In this document: positions 24,511-32,453 of the stretch, in pieces | How the letters are laid out: each line of letters starts with the position of its first letter | Numbering within the stretch: position 1 is the first letter of the stretch | Source of the DNA: Pseudomonas paralcaligenes | Lineage (GTDB): Bacteria; Pseudomonadota; Gammaproteobacteria; Pseudomonadales; Pseudomonadaceae | Assembly (NCBI RefSeq): GCF_019655855.1 | Contig: NZ_BPFX01000003.1 | Location: forward strand, 1 to 64,000 | Direction of reading: 5' to 3' | DNA length: 64,000 nt | Made by a program: the position numbers and the translations under genes | The notes under the pieces: generated by a model | Database searches by the model: none | Seen by the model: the letters and a program-made list of their open reading frames with translations, nothing else | What the model was told of the DNA's origin: nothing

Positions 24511-24987
24511 TCAGTCGTTCTGTTCTTCGGTCCTGCGGGTACGCTTGAGGCGCAGCGAGCCGGGCGGCGGCTCGTTGAGCACCGCCCAGAAGATGCCGAG
24601 GTCGGAAATCGCGGCGACGAAATCCTTGAATTCGACCGGCTTCACCACGTAGGCGTTCACGCCCATCTCGTAGGCGCGCATGAGGTCGGGCTCTTCCCGC
24701 GAGGAGGTCAGCATGACCACCGGAATGCTGCGCAGCGCGGGCGTCTCGCGCACCGTCTTGAGCACTTCCAGGCCGTCCACCTTTGGCAGCTTGAGGTCGA
24801 GCAGCAGCACCGCCGGGTTGCCGTCGTCGCGGGACAGGTGCTCGCCACGGCGCAGCAGGTAGTCCAGCGCCTCGGCGCCGTCGCGCTTGACCACCACGTC
24901 GTTGGCCAGCTGGCTGCGTTCGAGCGCGACCAGGGTGAGTTCCAGGTCGTGGGGGTTGTCTTCAACGAGCAGAATGGGCTTGAGCAT
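24511..24987 (-). CDS. Single-domain response regulator of the bacteriophytochrome operon
   Basis: This 158-residue receiver protein probably takes phosphate from BphP. It begins MLKPILLVEDNPHDLELTLV. The acidic pocket is around E9-D10, the acceptor is D64 in LLLDLKLPKVDG, and the conserved lysine is K116 in VVKPVE. There is no output domain, as in the Rcp1/BphR class of phytochrome regulators. Its ATG overlaps the bphP stop codon by one base, which indicates coupled translation. The basic C-terminal tail (after about 140) has no known function. Confidence 0.9.
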   Translation of the reverse strand: MLKPILLVEDNPHDLELTLVALERSQLANDVVVKRDGAEALDYLLRRGEHLSRDDGNPAVLLLDLKLPKVDGLEVLKTVRETPALRSIPVVMLTSSREEPDLMRAYEMGVNAYVVKPVEFKDFVAAISDLGIFWAVLNEPPPGSLRLKRTRRTEEQND

Positions 24988-27248
24988 CAGTCTTTCCGGT
25001 CATCGGGTGCGGTATAGGTCAGGTGCGGCAGGGCGAAGAAGAAGGTGGCGCCCTGGTCGATGCGGCCGTCGGCCCAGACCCGGCCGCCGTGGCGCTCGAC
25101 GATGCGGCGCACGCTGGCCAGGCCGATGCCGGTGCCTTCGAATTCTTCCATGCGGTGCAGGCGCTGGAACACGCCGAACAGCTTGCCGGCGTACTGCATG
25201 TCGAAGCCGACGCCGTTGTCGCGGATGTAGACCACGGTCTCGTCGCGCTGCGCATGGGCGCCGATCTCGATCAGCGCGTGCTCGCGTCCGCTGGTGTACT
25301 TCAGCGCGTTGCTGATCAGGTTGCGCAGCACCATGTGGATGAAGGCGGCGTCGGCGACCACCACGGGCATCGGCTGCACGCGCCATTCGACGTCGCGGCT
25401 CTCGTAGTCGGGGCGCATTTCCTCGCGGATGGAGCCGACCAGGGCGCCCAGGTCGACGTCGGACAGGTGCAGCGCCGAACGGCCCATCTGCGAGAAGCTC
25501 AGCAGGTTGTCCACCAGGGTGCCGGCGAAGCGGGCCGCGTCGCCGATGTTGCCCAGGAAGCGCTGGCCGCGCTCGCTCAACTGCGGCCCTTCCAGCTCGC
25601 TGAGCAGTTCGGTGTAGCCGGCGATGTGGCGCAGCGGCGCGCGCAGGTCGTGGGACACGCTGTAGGAGAAGGACTCCAGTTCCTTGTTGCTCTCGCGCAG
25701 CTCGCCCGCCAGTTGGGCCATTTCCTCGGCCTTGCGCAGGACGATGCCGAGCACCGCGTTGCGCAGTTCCAGCGCGCCTTCCCGCTCGGCGTCCTCCCAG
25801 GGGGCGCAGTAGCCGCGCACCACTTCGCGCCAGGTATCGAAGCTGTGGCGTGGCGTTAGCGCCCCGCTGAGCTGGTCGAGCCGCTTCTCGGGCTGGCCGG
25901 CCCAGTGGATGGTCCTCACCCGCTCCTGTCGGAACCAGATCAGGTAATGGGCGTGCAGCTTGGAGATGGAAATCGCCAGGACCCCGGCGGCGTGCTTCGC
26001 CAGTTCGGGCAGTTCCGGCACGTCCTGGCCCAGGTTGTCGCTGCTGAAGATATGCCCGGACTGATGCGCGCTGAGCCAACGGGCCAGCGCGATGATCTGC
26101 CGGTCCGGCGGCGCCTCGCCGACCCGCACGCAGGAGTCGGACTCGACCACCGCCGCGCCCTGCGCGCCGGCGAAGGCGAGGACCACGTCCGGCAGGCTCC
26201 TGAAGCCGTCGGTGACGCTGTCGCAATCGGCCATGCCCGACAGCAGGCGAACCACCTGGTGACGCAGTTCGAGCTTGCGCTGGGCCAGCAGGCCGGTCTC
26301 GGCGGCGTCGATCTGCAGGGCCAGGATGCGCGCCAGCAGTTCGCAGGCGGTGCGGGTCTTGTGGCTGACCTGGCGCGGGCTGGCGTCGTGGCAGGAGATC
26401 AGGCCCCAGAGCTGGTCGCGGACCACGATGGAGACCGACATCGAGGCCAGGGTGCCCATGTTGCGCATGTACTGCAGGTGCACCGGCGACACGCTGCGCA
26501 GGGAGGCGAAGCCCAGGTCCAGCGGCTTGCCGCTGGCGGGGTTGAGCGCCGGCACGAGCGGCGAAGGCTGGTAGTGGGCATCGGGGATGACGCGGATCAG
26601 GTTCTCGCGGTACAGGCGACGGGCCTGGGCGGGGATGTCCGACGCAGGGAAGTGGTGGCCGAGGTAGCTGGCGTAGCCGGACTCGGCGTGTTCGGCGAGC
26701 ACCTCGCCGTTGCCTTCATTGTCGAAGCGGTAGGCCTTGATCCGGCCGAAGCCGGTGATGCGGCTCAGTTCGCTCACCGCCAGCCGGCAGATGGATTCCA
26801 GATCGCCGGCGGCATGCAGCTGGGCGACGAACGTGCGCATCAGCGGGTACAGCGTGCCGTAGGCCTGGCCGGGGTTGCTGGCGCGCTCGAATTCGAGGAT
26901 CAGCTGCCCCTCGTTGCGGTGCGCCAGGAGGGCGAAGGTCTGCTCCCGCGACGTGCCGAGGGCGAAGTTCACGTCGCCGAGGTGGAAGGGGTTGCGGTCC
27001 TCGCCGGAGAGGCCGGCCAGGCGCTCGGGCAGGGCGTCGTCGTGGATCAGCTCTCGCAGCGACATGCCGAGCAGCTGCTCGGCCTCCAGGCCGAGCCAGT
27101 CGATGACGTTGCGGCTCGCCTGCCGTACGCGCAGGTCGGGCTCGTCGAGGACCAGCAGGAAACCGTGCGGCTGGATGCTGCCGGGAATATGGATCGGCTC
27201 ATCGGCGCAGCGCTCCACCGCATCTTTCAGAGCGTCGGGTTCTGTCAT
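24987..27248 (-). CDS. bphP: Bacteriophytochrome histidine kinase BphP
   Basis: BphP is a red/far-red light receptor kinase that binds biliverdin. The 753-residue product has PAS, GAF and PHY domains, then HisKA and HATPase. C14 in ERCADEPIHIPGSIQPHG is the expected covalent biliverdin site. The GAF domain carries FPASDIPAQARRLYRENLIR, including the PASDIP motif and its aspartate. The H box is SVSHDLRAPLRH with H533, the N box NLISNALKYT, and the G boxes DNGVGF (677) and GTGIGL. The ATG at 27248 follows an AAGGA Shine-Dalgarno; a 30-codon upstream extension looks spurious. It is the first gene of an operon with a receiver, the hybrid protein and bphO. Confidence 0.96.
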   Translation of the reverse strand: MTEPDALKDAVERCADEPIHIPGSIQPHGFLLVLDEPDLRVRQASRNVIDWLGLEAEQLLGMSLRELIHDDALPERLAGLSGEDRNPFHLGDVNFALGTSREQTFALLAHRNEGQLILEFERASNPGQAYGTLYPLMRTFVAQLHAAGDLESICRLAVSELSRITGFGRIKAYRFDNEGNGEVLAEHAESGYASYLGHHFPASDIPAQARRLYRENLIRVIPDAHYQPSPLVPALNPASGKPLDLGFASLRSVSPVHLQYMRNMGTLASMSVSIVVRDQLWGLISCHDASPRQVSHKTRTACELLARILALQIDAAETGLLAQRKLELRHQVVRLLSGMADCDSVTDGFRSLPDVVLAFAGAQGAAVVESDSCVRVGEAPPDRQIIALARWLSAHQSGHIFSSDNLGQDVPELPELAKHAAGVLAISISKLHAHYLIWFRQERVRTIHWAGQPEKRLDQLSGALTPRHSFDTWREVVRGYCAPWEDAEREGALELRNAVLGIVLRKAEEMAQLAGELRESNKELESFSYSVSHDLRAPLRHIAGYTELLSELEGPQLSERGQRFLGNIGDAARFAGTLVDNLLSFSQMGRSALHLSDVDLGALVGSIREEMRPDYESRDVEWRVQPMPVVVADAAFIHMVLRNLISNALKYTSGREHALIEIGAHAQRDETVVYIRDNGVGFDMQYAGKLFGVFQRLHRMEEFEGTGIGLASVRRIVERHGGRVWADGRIDQGATFFFALPHLTYTAPDDRKD

Positions 27249-27551
27249 CGGGTGTCCTTCGGGCCGGAGCCTTGATGGGTGGGCAGGCGATAGAGGTGTG
27301 AGCGGCGGCGTGGGGCGGGGGCGGTCCGGGCTGCACACCCGGAGTCTTCGCCGGCACGTCCGCTGGTCTGTTCATCAGAGCAGCGCCGGGTGTCCGAGGT
27401 TCGCCTGCCTTTTCGGGCGGGCGCGCGAGGATGAGCCAATCTACCCGCAAAGGTGCGCCGCGCCAAGCGAAGCGGGGCGCCGTGGGCGTGCGTGCGGGCG
27501 TGGCCGGAGGGGAGGTGGCCGGGCGGCGGAGGCGCCGCCCGGCAGGTGGGC
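27249..27551. other. Intergenic region between bphP and the ThDP enzyme gene
   Basis: About 300 GC-rich bases without a convincing gene. A near-perfect GC hairpin (27518-27528 with 27533-27543) lies eight bases after the stop of the leftward ThDP-enzyme gene and may end its transcript, though no T run follows. The bphP promoter must lie in the left part, but I see no clear -35/-10 pair. Confidence 0.6.
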
Positions 27552-29210
27552 TCAGGGCGCGATCTTGCGCTTCAGGGCGCCGGCCAGCGCCGGCGGCAGG
27601 TTGGGCAGGGCGCGCAGCAGGTAGGGCAGGATCTTGCGCTTGGCGCCGTTCAGGGACTCCGGAACCATGGCCTCGATCAGGTGCGGGCCGGGGTGGGCCT
27701 GGGCGTATTCCATGGCCTGCAGCAGTTCCTCGGCGGTGCTCACCCGCACCGCGTGCACGCCCATGCCCTGGGCCAGCCGGGCGAAGTTGAGGACCGGCCC
27801 CTTGAGGTCGAGCTGGGCCTTGGCCTTGGGCCCGCTTTCCTCGGCGCCGACCCGCTCCAGTTCGATGTTGAGCACCGAGTAGGAGGCGTTGTTGAAGATG
27901 ATCGAGGTGACGTTGAGCTGTTCCCGGGCCATGGTCCACAGCGCCTGGATGGTGTACATCGACGAGCCGTCGCCGATCAGCGCCAGCACCGGCCGGTCCG
28001 GGCAGGCGATGGCCGCGCCGACGGCGCTGGGCAGGCCCTGGCCGATAGCGCCGCCGGTCAGGGTCAGCAGGTCGTGCCGCGGCGCGCCGGCGGTGAGGGC
28101 CGCCAGCATCAGCCCCGAGGTGATGGCCTCGTCGACCAGGATGGCGTTCTCCGGCAGCAGGTGGCCCACCGCCTTGCACACCTTGGCGGCGCTCAGCTTG
28201 CCGCGCGGGCGGTTGGGGCGCTGCGCCGGCTGCAGCACGGGCTGGGCATGGTCCGCGCCGAGCGCGGCGCTCAGCTTCTCCAGGCTGGCGGTGGTGTCGT
28301 CGGCCGGGTTGGCCAGGATGTGCAGGTTGCAACTGTCGGGCACCAGGTAGCTCTGCTTGCCCGGGTAGGCGAAGAAGGACACCGGCGCCTTGGCGTCGAC
28401 CAGGATCAGTTCCTCGATCTGCGCCAGCTGCACGCCCGCCAGCTCCGCCATGTAGGCGATGCGCTCCACCGGCGGCAGGCCGGCGCCACGCTGCAGGCGG
28501 GTGGGGAAGACCTCGGTCAGCAGCTTGACCCCGCAGTGCGCCGCGATGCGTGCCGCGGCCAGCAGGTCAGGCTCGCGCAGGGCCCGGCCGCCGAGCAGCA
28601 GGGCGGTCTTGCGGCCCGAGCGGATGGCCGCGGCGATGGCCGCGACGGTGGCGTCCTCGGCCGCCTTCGGCGCGGGCGGCGGCGGTGGCGGGGAGGGGAT
28701 GCCACCGTCGCCCCAGGACACGTCGGCCGGCAGGATCAGTGTCGCCACCTGGCCCGGGTAGCCTCTGGCCGCGGCGATGGCGTCCACCGCGTCGCGGCAC
28801 AGGTCGGCGGTGCTCGCCGAGGTGCGCACGAAGCCCGGCGAGACGTTGCGCGCCACGGTCTCGATGTCCGACTGCAGCTGGGCGTCGTACTGGGTGTGGT
28901 AGGTGGCGTGGTCGCCGACGATGTTGACCACCGGCACCTTGCCCTTGCGCGCGTTGTGCAGGTTGGCCAGGCCGTTGCCCAGGCCGCAGCCCAGGTGCAG
29001 CAGCGTGGCGGCGGGCTTGTCGGCCATCCGCGCGTAGCCGTCGGCGGCGCCGGTGGCGACGCCCTCGAACAGCGCCAGCACGGCGCGCATGCGCGGCTCG
29101 CTGTCCAGCGCGGCGACGAAGTGCATCTCGCTGGTGCCGGGATTGGTGAAGCAGACTTCGATACCGGCGTCCGCCAGGGTTTTCATCAGTGCTTGGGCAC
29201 CATTGGCCAT
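27552..29210 (-). CDS. Thiamine-diphosphate-dependent enzyme, acetolactate synthase/benzoylformate decarboxylase-like
   Basis: The 552-residue product has the three-domain layout of ThDP enzymes. The activating glutamate is E49 in ALFEGVATGAADGYARM. The C-terminal cofactor motif starts at 413 (IGDGSSMYT) and ends near N440-N441 (IIFNNASYSV). The proline-rich linker at residues 171-181 between the first two domains is unusual. It may be a 2-oxoacid decarboxylase or carboligase; the sequence does not settle the substrate. The flavoprotein gene upstream ends 16 bases before its start, so the two form an operon. Gene boundaries are clear: MANGAQALMK to KRKIAP. Confidence 0.85.
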   Translation of the reverse strand: MANGAQALMKTLADAGIEVCFTNPGTSEMHFVAALDSEPRMRAVLALFEGVATGAADGYARMADKPAATLLHLGCGLGNGLANLHNARKGKVPVVNIVGDHATYHTQYDAQLQSDIETVARNVSPGFVRTSASTADLCRDAVDAIAAARGYPGQVATLILPADVSWGDGGIPSPPPPPPAPKAAEDATVAAIAAAIRSGRKTALLLGGRALREPDLLAAARIAAHCGVKLLTEVFPTRLQRGAGLPPVERIAYMAELAGVQLAQIEELILVDAKAPVSFFAYPGKQSYLVPDSCNLHILANPADDTTASLEKLSAALGADHAQPVLQPAQRPNRPRGKLSAAKVCKAVGHLLPENAILVDEAITSGLMLAALTAGAPRHDLLTLTGGAIGQGLPSAVGAAIACPDRPVLALIGDGSSMYTIQALWTMAREQLNVTSIIFNNASYSVLNIELERVGAEESGPKAKAQLDLKGPVLNFARLAQGMGVHAVRVSTAEELLQAMEYAQAHPGPHLIEAMVPESLNGAKRKILPYLLRALPNLPPALAGALKRKIAP

Positions 29211-29226
29211 GTCGGTCTCCTTGGGA

Positions 29227-30840
29227 TCAACCGTGGTTTATCGAGCGCGCGGCGGCGCGGGCGGTGAGGATGCAGCCGGGCAGGAAGGTGCCTTCCAGCG
29301 AGCGTTTGCCGTTGGCGCCGCCACCACCGAAGCCGGCGGCCTCGCCCACGCAGTAGAGGCCGGGCACGGGGCTGCCGTCGGCGCCCAGCACTCGGCTGTG
29401 CAGGTCGGTGCGCAGGCCGCCCAGGCTCTTGCGGGTCACCAGCTGGGTGTGGATGGCGATGAACGGGCCGGCGCCGGGCATCTGCAGCGGCGCCGGCTTG
29501 CAGGTGCGCAGGCGGTCCGGTCCCCATTGCCGGGCATGCTGGATGCGGCGGATCTGCTCGTCGTTGTGCAGCCGCCGGCCGCCGGCGAAGTTGGCGTCGA
29601 AGGCGTCGGCGGTGGCCTGCAGCACGGCGGGGTCCACGTCCAGCGAGCAGGTCAGGGCGTTCATCTTCGCCGCCAGCCCGGCCAGGGTCTCGTCGACCAG
29701 GAAGTGCGGGCTCTCCTGCTGCATCTGGCGGACCAGGCGGTGGTTGCCGAGCAGGGTCTCCTTGAGGAAGGCGGGGAACTGTTTGTCGCGGATGCGCGGG
29801 TTGTGCTCGGCGCCGGAGATGGCGAATTCCCTGGCCGCGATCCGCCAGTTCAGCAGGTGCCAGGTCCAGGGCTTCTCCTGCTGCGCGACCCGCTGGCACA
29901 GCCAGTGGGTGTCGAAGCCGGTGACCAGCGGCTCGGGGCTGATGCGCCGCCCGCTGTGGTCGAGCCACAGGGCCGACTTGCAGGGAATGGTGGACAGCCC
30001 GTGTCCCTCGAAATGCGGGTAGGGATGGGGGAAGCCGGCGGCGTAGTTCCACATCTCGCCGGCGTGGACGACCTGCCCGCCCAGCTCGTCGACGACCCGC
30101 TGGTGCAGCGCGCCGTCGGCGAACGGGTGGGCGCCGTTGAGCATGGCGGCGGGCATCGGCCGGCCGGCGGGCCAGTGGGCGCGGACCTGCTCGCTGCTGC
30201 CGTTGATGCCGCCCATGGCCAGCACCACCACCGGGGCCTGCAGGCGCACTTCGCGGCCGCTGTGTTCGCAGCGCGCCACGGCGCCGTCGATCCGGCCGGC
30301 CTGGTACTCCAGGCCGACCACGCGGTGCTGGTGCAGCAACTGCAGCCGGCCGTCGCCGTCGGCGGCGTGGAGGGCGGCGATCATGCGCCGGGTCAGTTCG
30401 CGGGCGGTGCCCCAGATCACGTGGTAGCGCGGCAGGCTGTTGCCTTCGCCGTAGCGGCCGCGCTCCACCCAGTTCACCGCCGGCAGGAATTTCACGCCCT
30501 CGCCCAGCAGCCAGTCGTAGACCTCGGCGCGGCTGCGTTCCACGTAGTAGCGCGCCCATTGCAGGGAGTGCAGGTCGTCCGGCGGCAGTTCGCCGAAGCT
30601 CAGCCAGTCGCGCAGGGCCACTTCGGGGGTGTCCGGGATCTTCATCCGCGCCTGCAGCGGCGTGCCCACCAGGGCCATGCCGCCGAAGGCCCACAGGGCC
30701 AGCCCGCCGAGGCGCTCGCGGCTGTCGCGGTCGACCAGGGTCACCCGCTTGCCCGCGCGCAGGGCTTCCAGGGCGGTGACCAGGCCGGCGAGGCCGCCGC
30801 CTATGACCAGGACATCGGATTGCGTGGCTACAGTCGCCAA
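29227..30840 (-). CDS. FAD-binding dehydrogenase, fumarate reductase/ketosteroid-dehydrogenase-like
   Basis: The product is about 537 residues with a dinucleotide-binding GGGLAG motif at residues 14-19, an acidic strand end (VTLVDRD) near 35-41, and the C-terminal FAD segment YCVGEAAGFGGGGANGKRSL. Enzymes of this flavoprotein family oxidise or reduce C-C bonds next to carbonyl or carboxyl groups. I place the start at a TTG codon (30838-30840) because AGAGGAG lies about nine bases upstream and MATVATQSDVLVIGGG fits the family. A reading that opens 35 codons earlier at an ATG is possible but would reach into the divergent regulator gene. It leads the ThDP enzyme and diverges from an AraC regulator. 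Confidence 0.82.
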   Translation of the reverse strand: MATVATQSDVLVIGGGLAGLVTALEALRAGKRVTLVDRDSRERLGGLALWAFGGMALVGTPLQARMKIPDTPEVALRDWLSFGELPPDDLHSLQWARYYVERSRAEVYDWLLGEGVKFLPAVNWVERGRYGEGNSLPRYHVIWGTARELTRRMIAALHAADGDGRLQLLHQHRVVGLEYQAGRIDGAVARCEHSGREVRLQAPVVVLAMGGINGSSEQVRAHWPAGRPMPAAMLNGAHPFADGALHQRVVDELGGQVVHAGEMWNYAAGFPHPYPHFEGHGLSTIPCKSALWLDHSGRRISPEPLVTGFDTHWLCQRVAQQEKPWTWHLLNWRIAAREFAISGAEHNPRIRDKQFPAFLKETLLGNHRLVRQMQQESPHFLVDETLAGLAAKMNALTCSLDVDPAVLQATADAFDANFAGGRRLHNDEQIRRIQHARQWGPDRLRTCKPAPLQMPGAGPFIAIHTQLVTRKSLGGLRTDLHSRVLGADGSPVPGLYCVGEAAGFGGGGANGKRSLEGTFLPGCILTARAAARSINHG

Positions 30841-30935
30841 TCGGGGCACTCCTCTGACGGGTGGGCCTTGTTCTTGTTGAGCGGAACCATAGCCGCATAC
30901 CATGGCGCCGGTATTGACTTTGAGGGCCAGAATAA

Positions 30936-31961
30936 TTGACTTCAAAGGCCACGGTTTCGATGAGCTGGGTGAACACTGTGCTGCTGGCCGCCCAGCGCAT
31001 GGGCGTCGCGCCCGAGCGGGTGATGGCCGCCGCCGGCATCGCCAGCGGCGAGTTGGGCCGCGAGCGCTGGCCGATCGACCACATCACCCGGCTGTGGCGG
31101 GCCGCGGCGGCGCTCACCGGCGATCCCGGCTTCGGCCTGAAGGCCGGCGGGCTGGTGGGGCCGGCCGGGCTGAACGTGGTGAGCTTCATGGCGCAGTCGG
31201 CCTCTACCCTGCGCGAGTCCATCGACGTGGTGGTGAAGTACCAGCGCCTGGTCAGCGACGGCGGGCGCCTGCAGGTGATCGCCGGCGGCGACGCCAGCTG
31301 GCTCATCTACCACCCGCGCCAGGGCGAGCTGCCGTTCAGCCCGCACCAGATCGAGGCGGTGCTGGCCGCGGTGGTGGCCATCGCGCGCTGGGTGACCAGC
31401 GCCGCCGTGCAGCCGCTCAAGGTGCAGTTCAGCCAGCCCTCGCTCGGCCCGCCCGAGGGCTACGGCGCGGCCTTCGGCTGCCCGGTCGAGTTCGAGCAGG
31501 CGTTCAACGGCCTGCTGATCGACAACGCCCTGCTGGACCAGCCGCTGCCCCAGGCCGACGCCCAGCTGGCCCGGGTGCACCAGCAGTACGCCGCGGCGCG
31601 CCTGGCCGCGCTCGCCCCGGCCGACGACCTGGTACCGGCGCTGCGGCGCTGGCTGGCCGGCCGTATCCACGGCCAGCCGCCCGGCCGCGCCGAGGCGGCC
31701 CAGGCCTTCGGCCTGAGTGCGCGGACCCTGGCGCGGCGCCTGCAGGAACGCCAGCTGGATTTCTCGACCCTGGTGGACGAGGTGCGGCGCGACGCGGCCC
31801 TGCAGGCGGTGGCCCAGGGGCGGCACTCCCTGGCGCGGATCGGCCAGTCGCTGGGTTTCGCCGAGCCCAGCACCTTCTGGCGCGCCTTCCGCCGCTGGAC
31901 CGGGCGGACGCCGGCCCAGTGGCGCCGGGAGCAGGTTGCGGCACCGGAAACCGGGGAGTGA
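30936..31961 (+). CDS. AraC-family transcriptional regulator
   Basis: The product of about 341 residues has an N-terminal Arabinose_bd-type domain and a C-terminal double helix-turn-helix (EAAQAFGLSARTLARRLQER, then SLARIGQSLGFAEPSTFWRA). The start is uncertain: TTG at 30936 has GAGGG nine bases upstream and gives MTSKATVSMSWVNTV, while ATG at 30960 gives MSWVNTV. It is divergent from the flavoprotein and ThDP-enzyme operon and probably regulates it in response to their substrate. Confidence 0.85.
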   Translation: MTSKATVSMSWVNTVLLAAQRMGVAPERVMAAAGIASGELGRERWPIDHITRLWRAAAALTGDPGFGLKAGGLVGPAGLNVVSFMAQSASTLRESIDVVVKYQRLVSDGGRLQVIAGGDASWLIYHPRQGELPFSPHQIEAVLAAVVAIARWVTSAAVQPLKVQFSQPSLGPPEGYGAAFGCPVEFEQAFNGLLIDNALLDQPLPQADAQLARVHQQYAAARLAALAPADDLVPALRRWLAGRIHGQPPGRAEAAQAFGLSARTLARRLQERQLDFSTLVDEVRRDAALQAVAQGRHSLARIGQSLGFAEPSTFWRAFRRWTGRTPAQWRREQVAAPETGE

Positions 31962-32033
31962 TCGGGGAGACGCGCCGAGGCAGCGAAACCAATGGCCATG
32001 TCCGAGTCGACGGTTGCGGGCGAGCTCAGGCCC

Positions 32034-32098
32034 TGTGGGAGCGGACTTGTCCGCGAAGCTTTGCTGTCGAGCCCATCGCGGACAAGTCCGCTCCCACA
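32034..32098. repeat. REP element pair, copy 2
   Basis: Two facing copies of TGTGGGAGCGGACTTGTCCG lie in the 296-base gap between the AraC regulator and the small membrane protein gene. It is nearly identical to the copy at 35040. I see no other feature in this gap apart from the Shine-Dalgarno of the next gene. Confidence 0.9.
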
Positions 32099-32257
32099 AG
32101 GCCGCTCGCGGGGTGCTCGCCGGCAACGCTCGATTGGGGCATGCCCAAACAAATAGTCCGAACCGCCGTCGCAGCCTCCGGGTCGATATTTTCGTGAGGC
32201 CGGAACAGCCCCTAGGGGCACAGCCTGACGTACGACCCCGACTAGAAGGAGCGCGTC

Positions 32258-32416
32258 ATGACCCTGGGAACCATACTGCTGATCGTTCTGATCCTGCTGC
32301 TGATCGGTGCCATTCCGGCCTGGCCGCACAGCCGCGCCTGGGGCTACGGCCCGTCCGGCGGCCTCGGCCTGGTGGTGGTGATCCTGCTGGTCCTGTTGTT
32401 GCTGGGCTACATATGA
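32258..32416 (+). CDS. Small DUF3309-like membrane protein
   Basis: The 52-residue product reads MTLGTILLIVLILLLIGAIP, then AWPHSRAWGYGPSGGLGLVV, then VILLVLLLLGYI. Two hydrophobic segments flank the WPHSRAWGYGPSGG loop, the pattern of the DUF3309 family of tiny inner-membrane proteins of unknown role. An AGAAGGA Shine-Dalgarno lies seven bases before the ATG. It stands alone between the AraC gene and the TonB receptor. Confidence 0.8.
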   Translation: MTLGTILLIVLILLLIGAIPAWPHSRAWGYGPSGGLGLVVVILLVLLLLGYI

Positions 32417-32453
32417 CGAAGCGGGGCCGCCCCTCGCCGGGGCGGCTCCGTGG

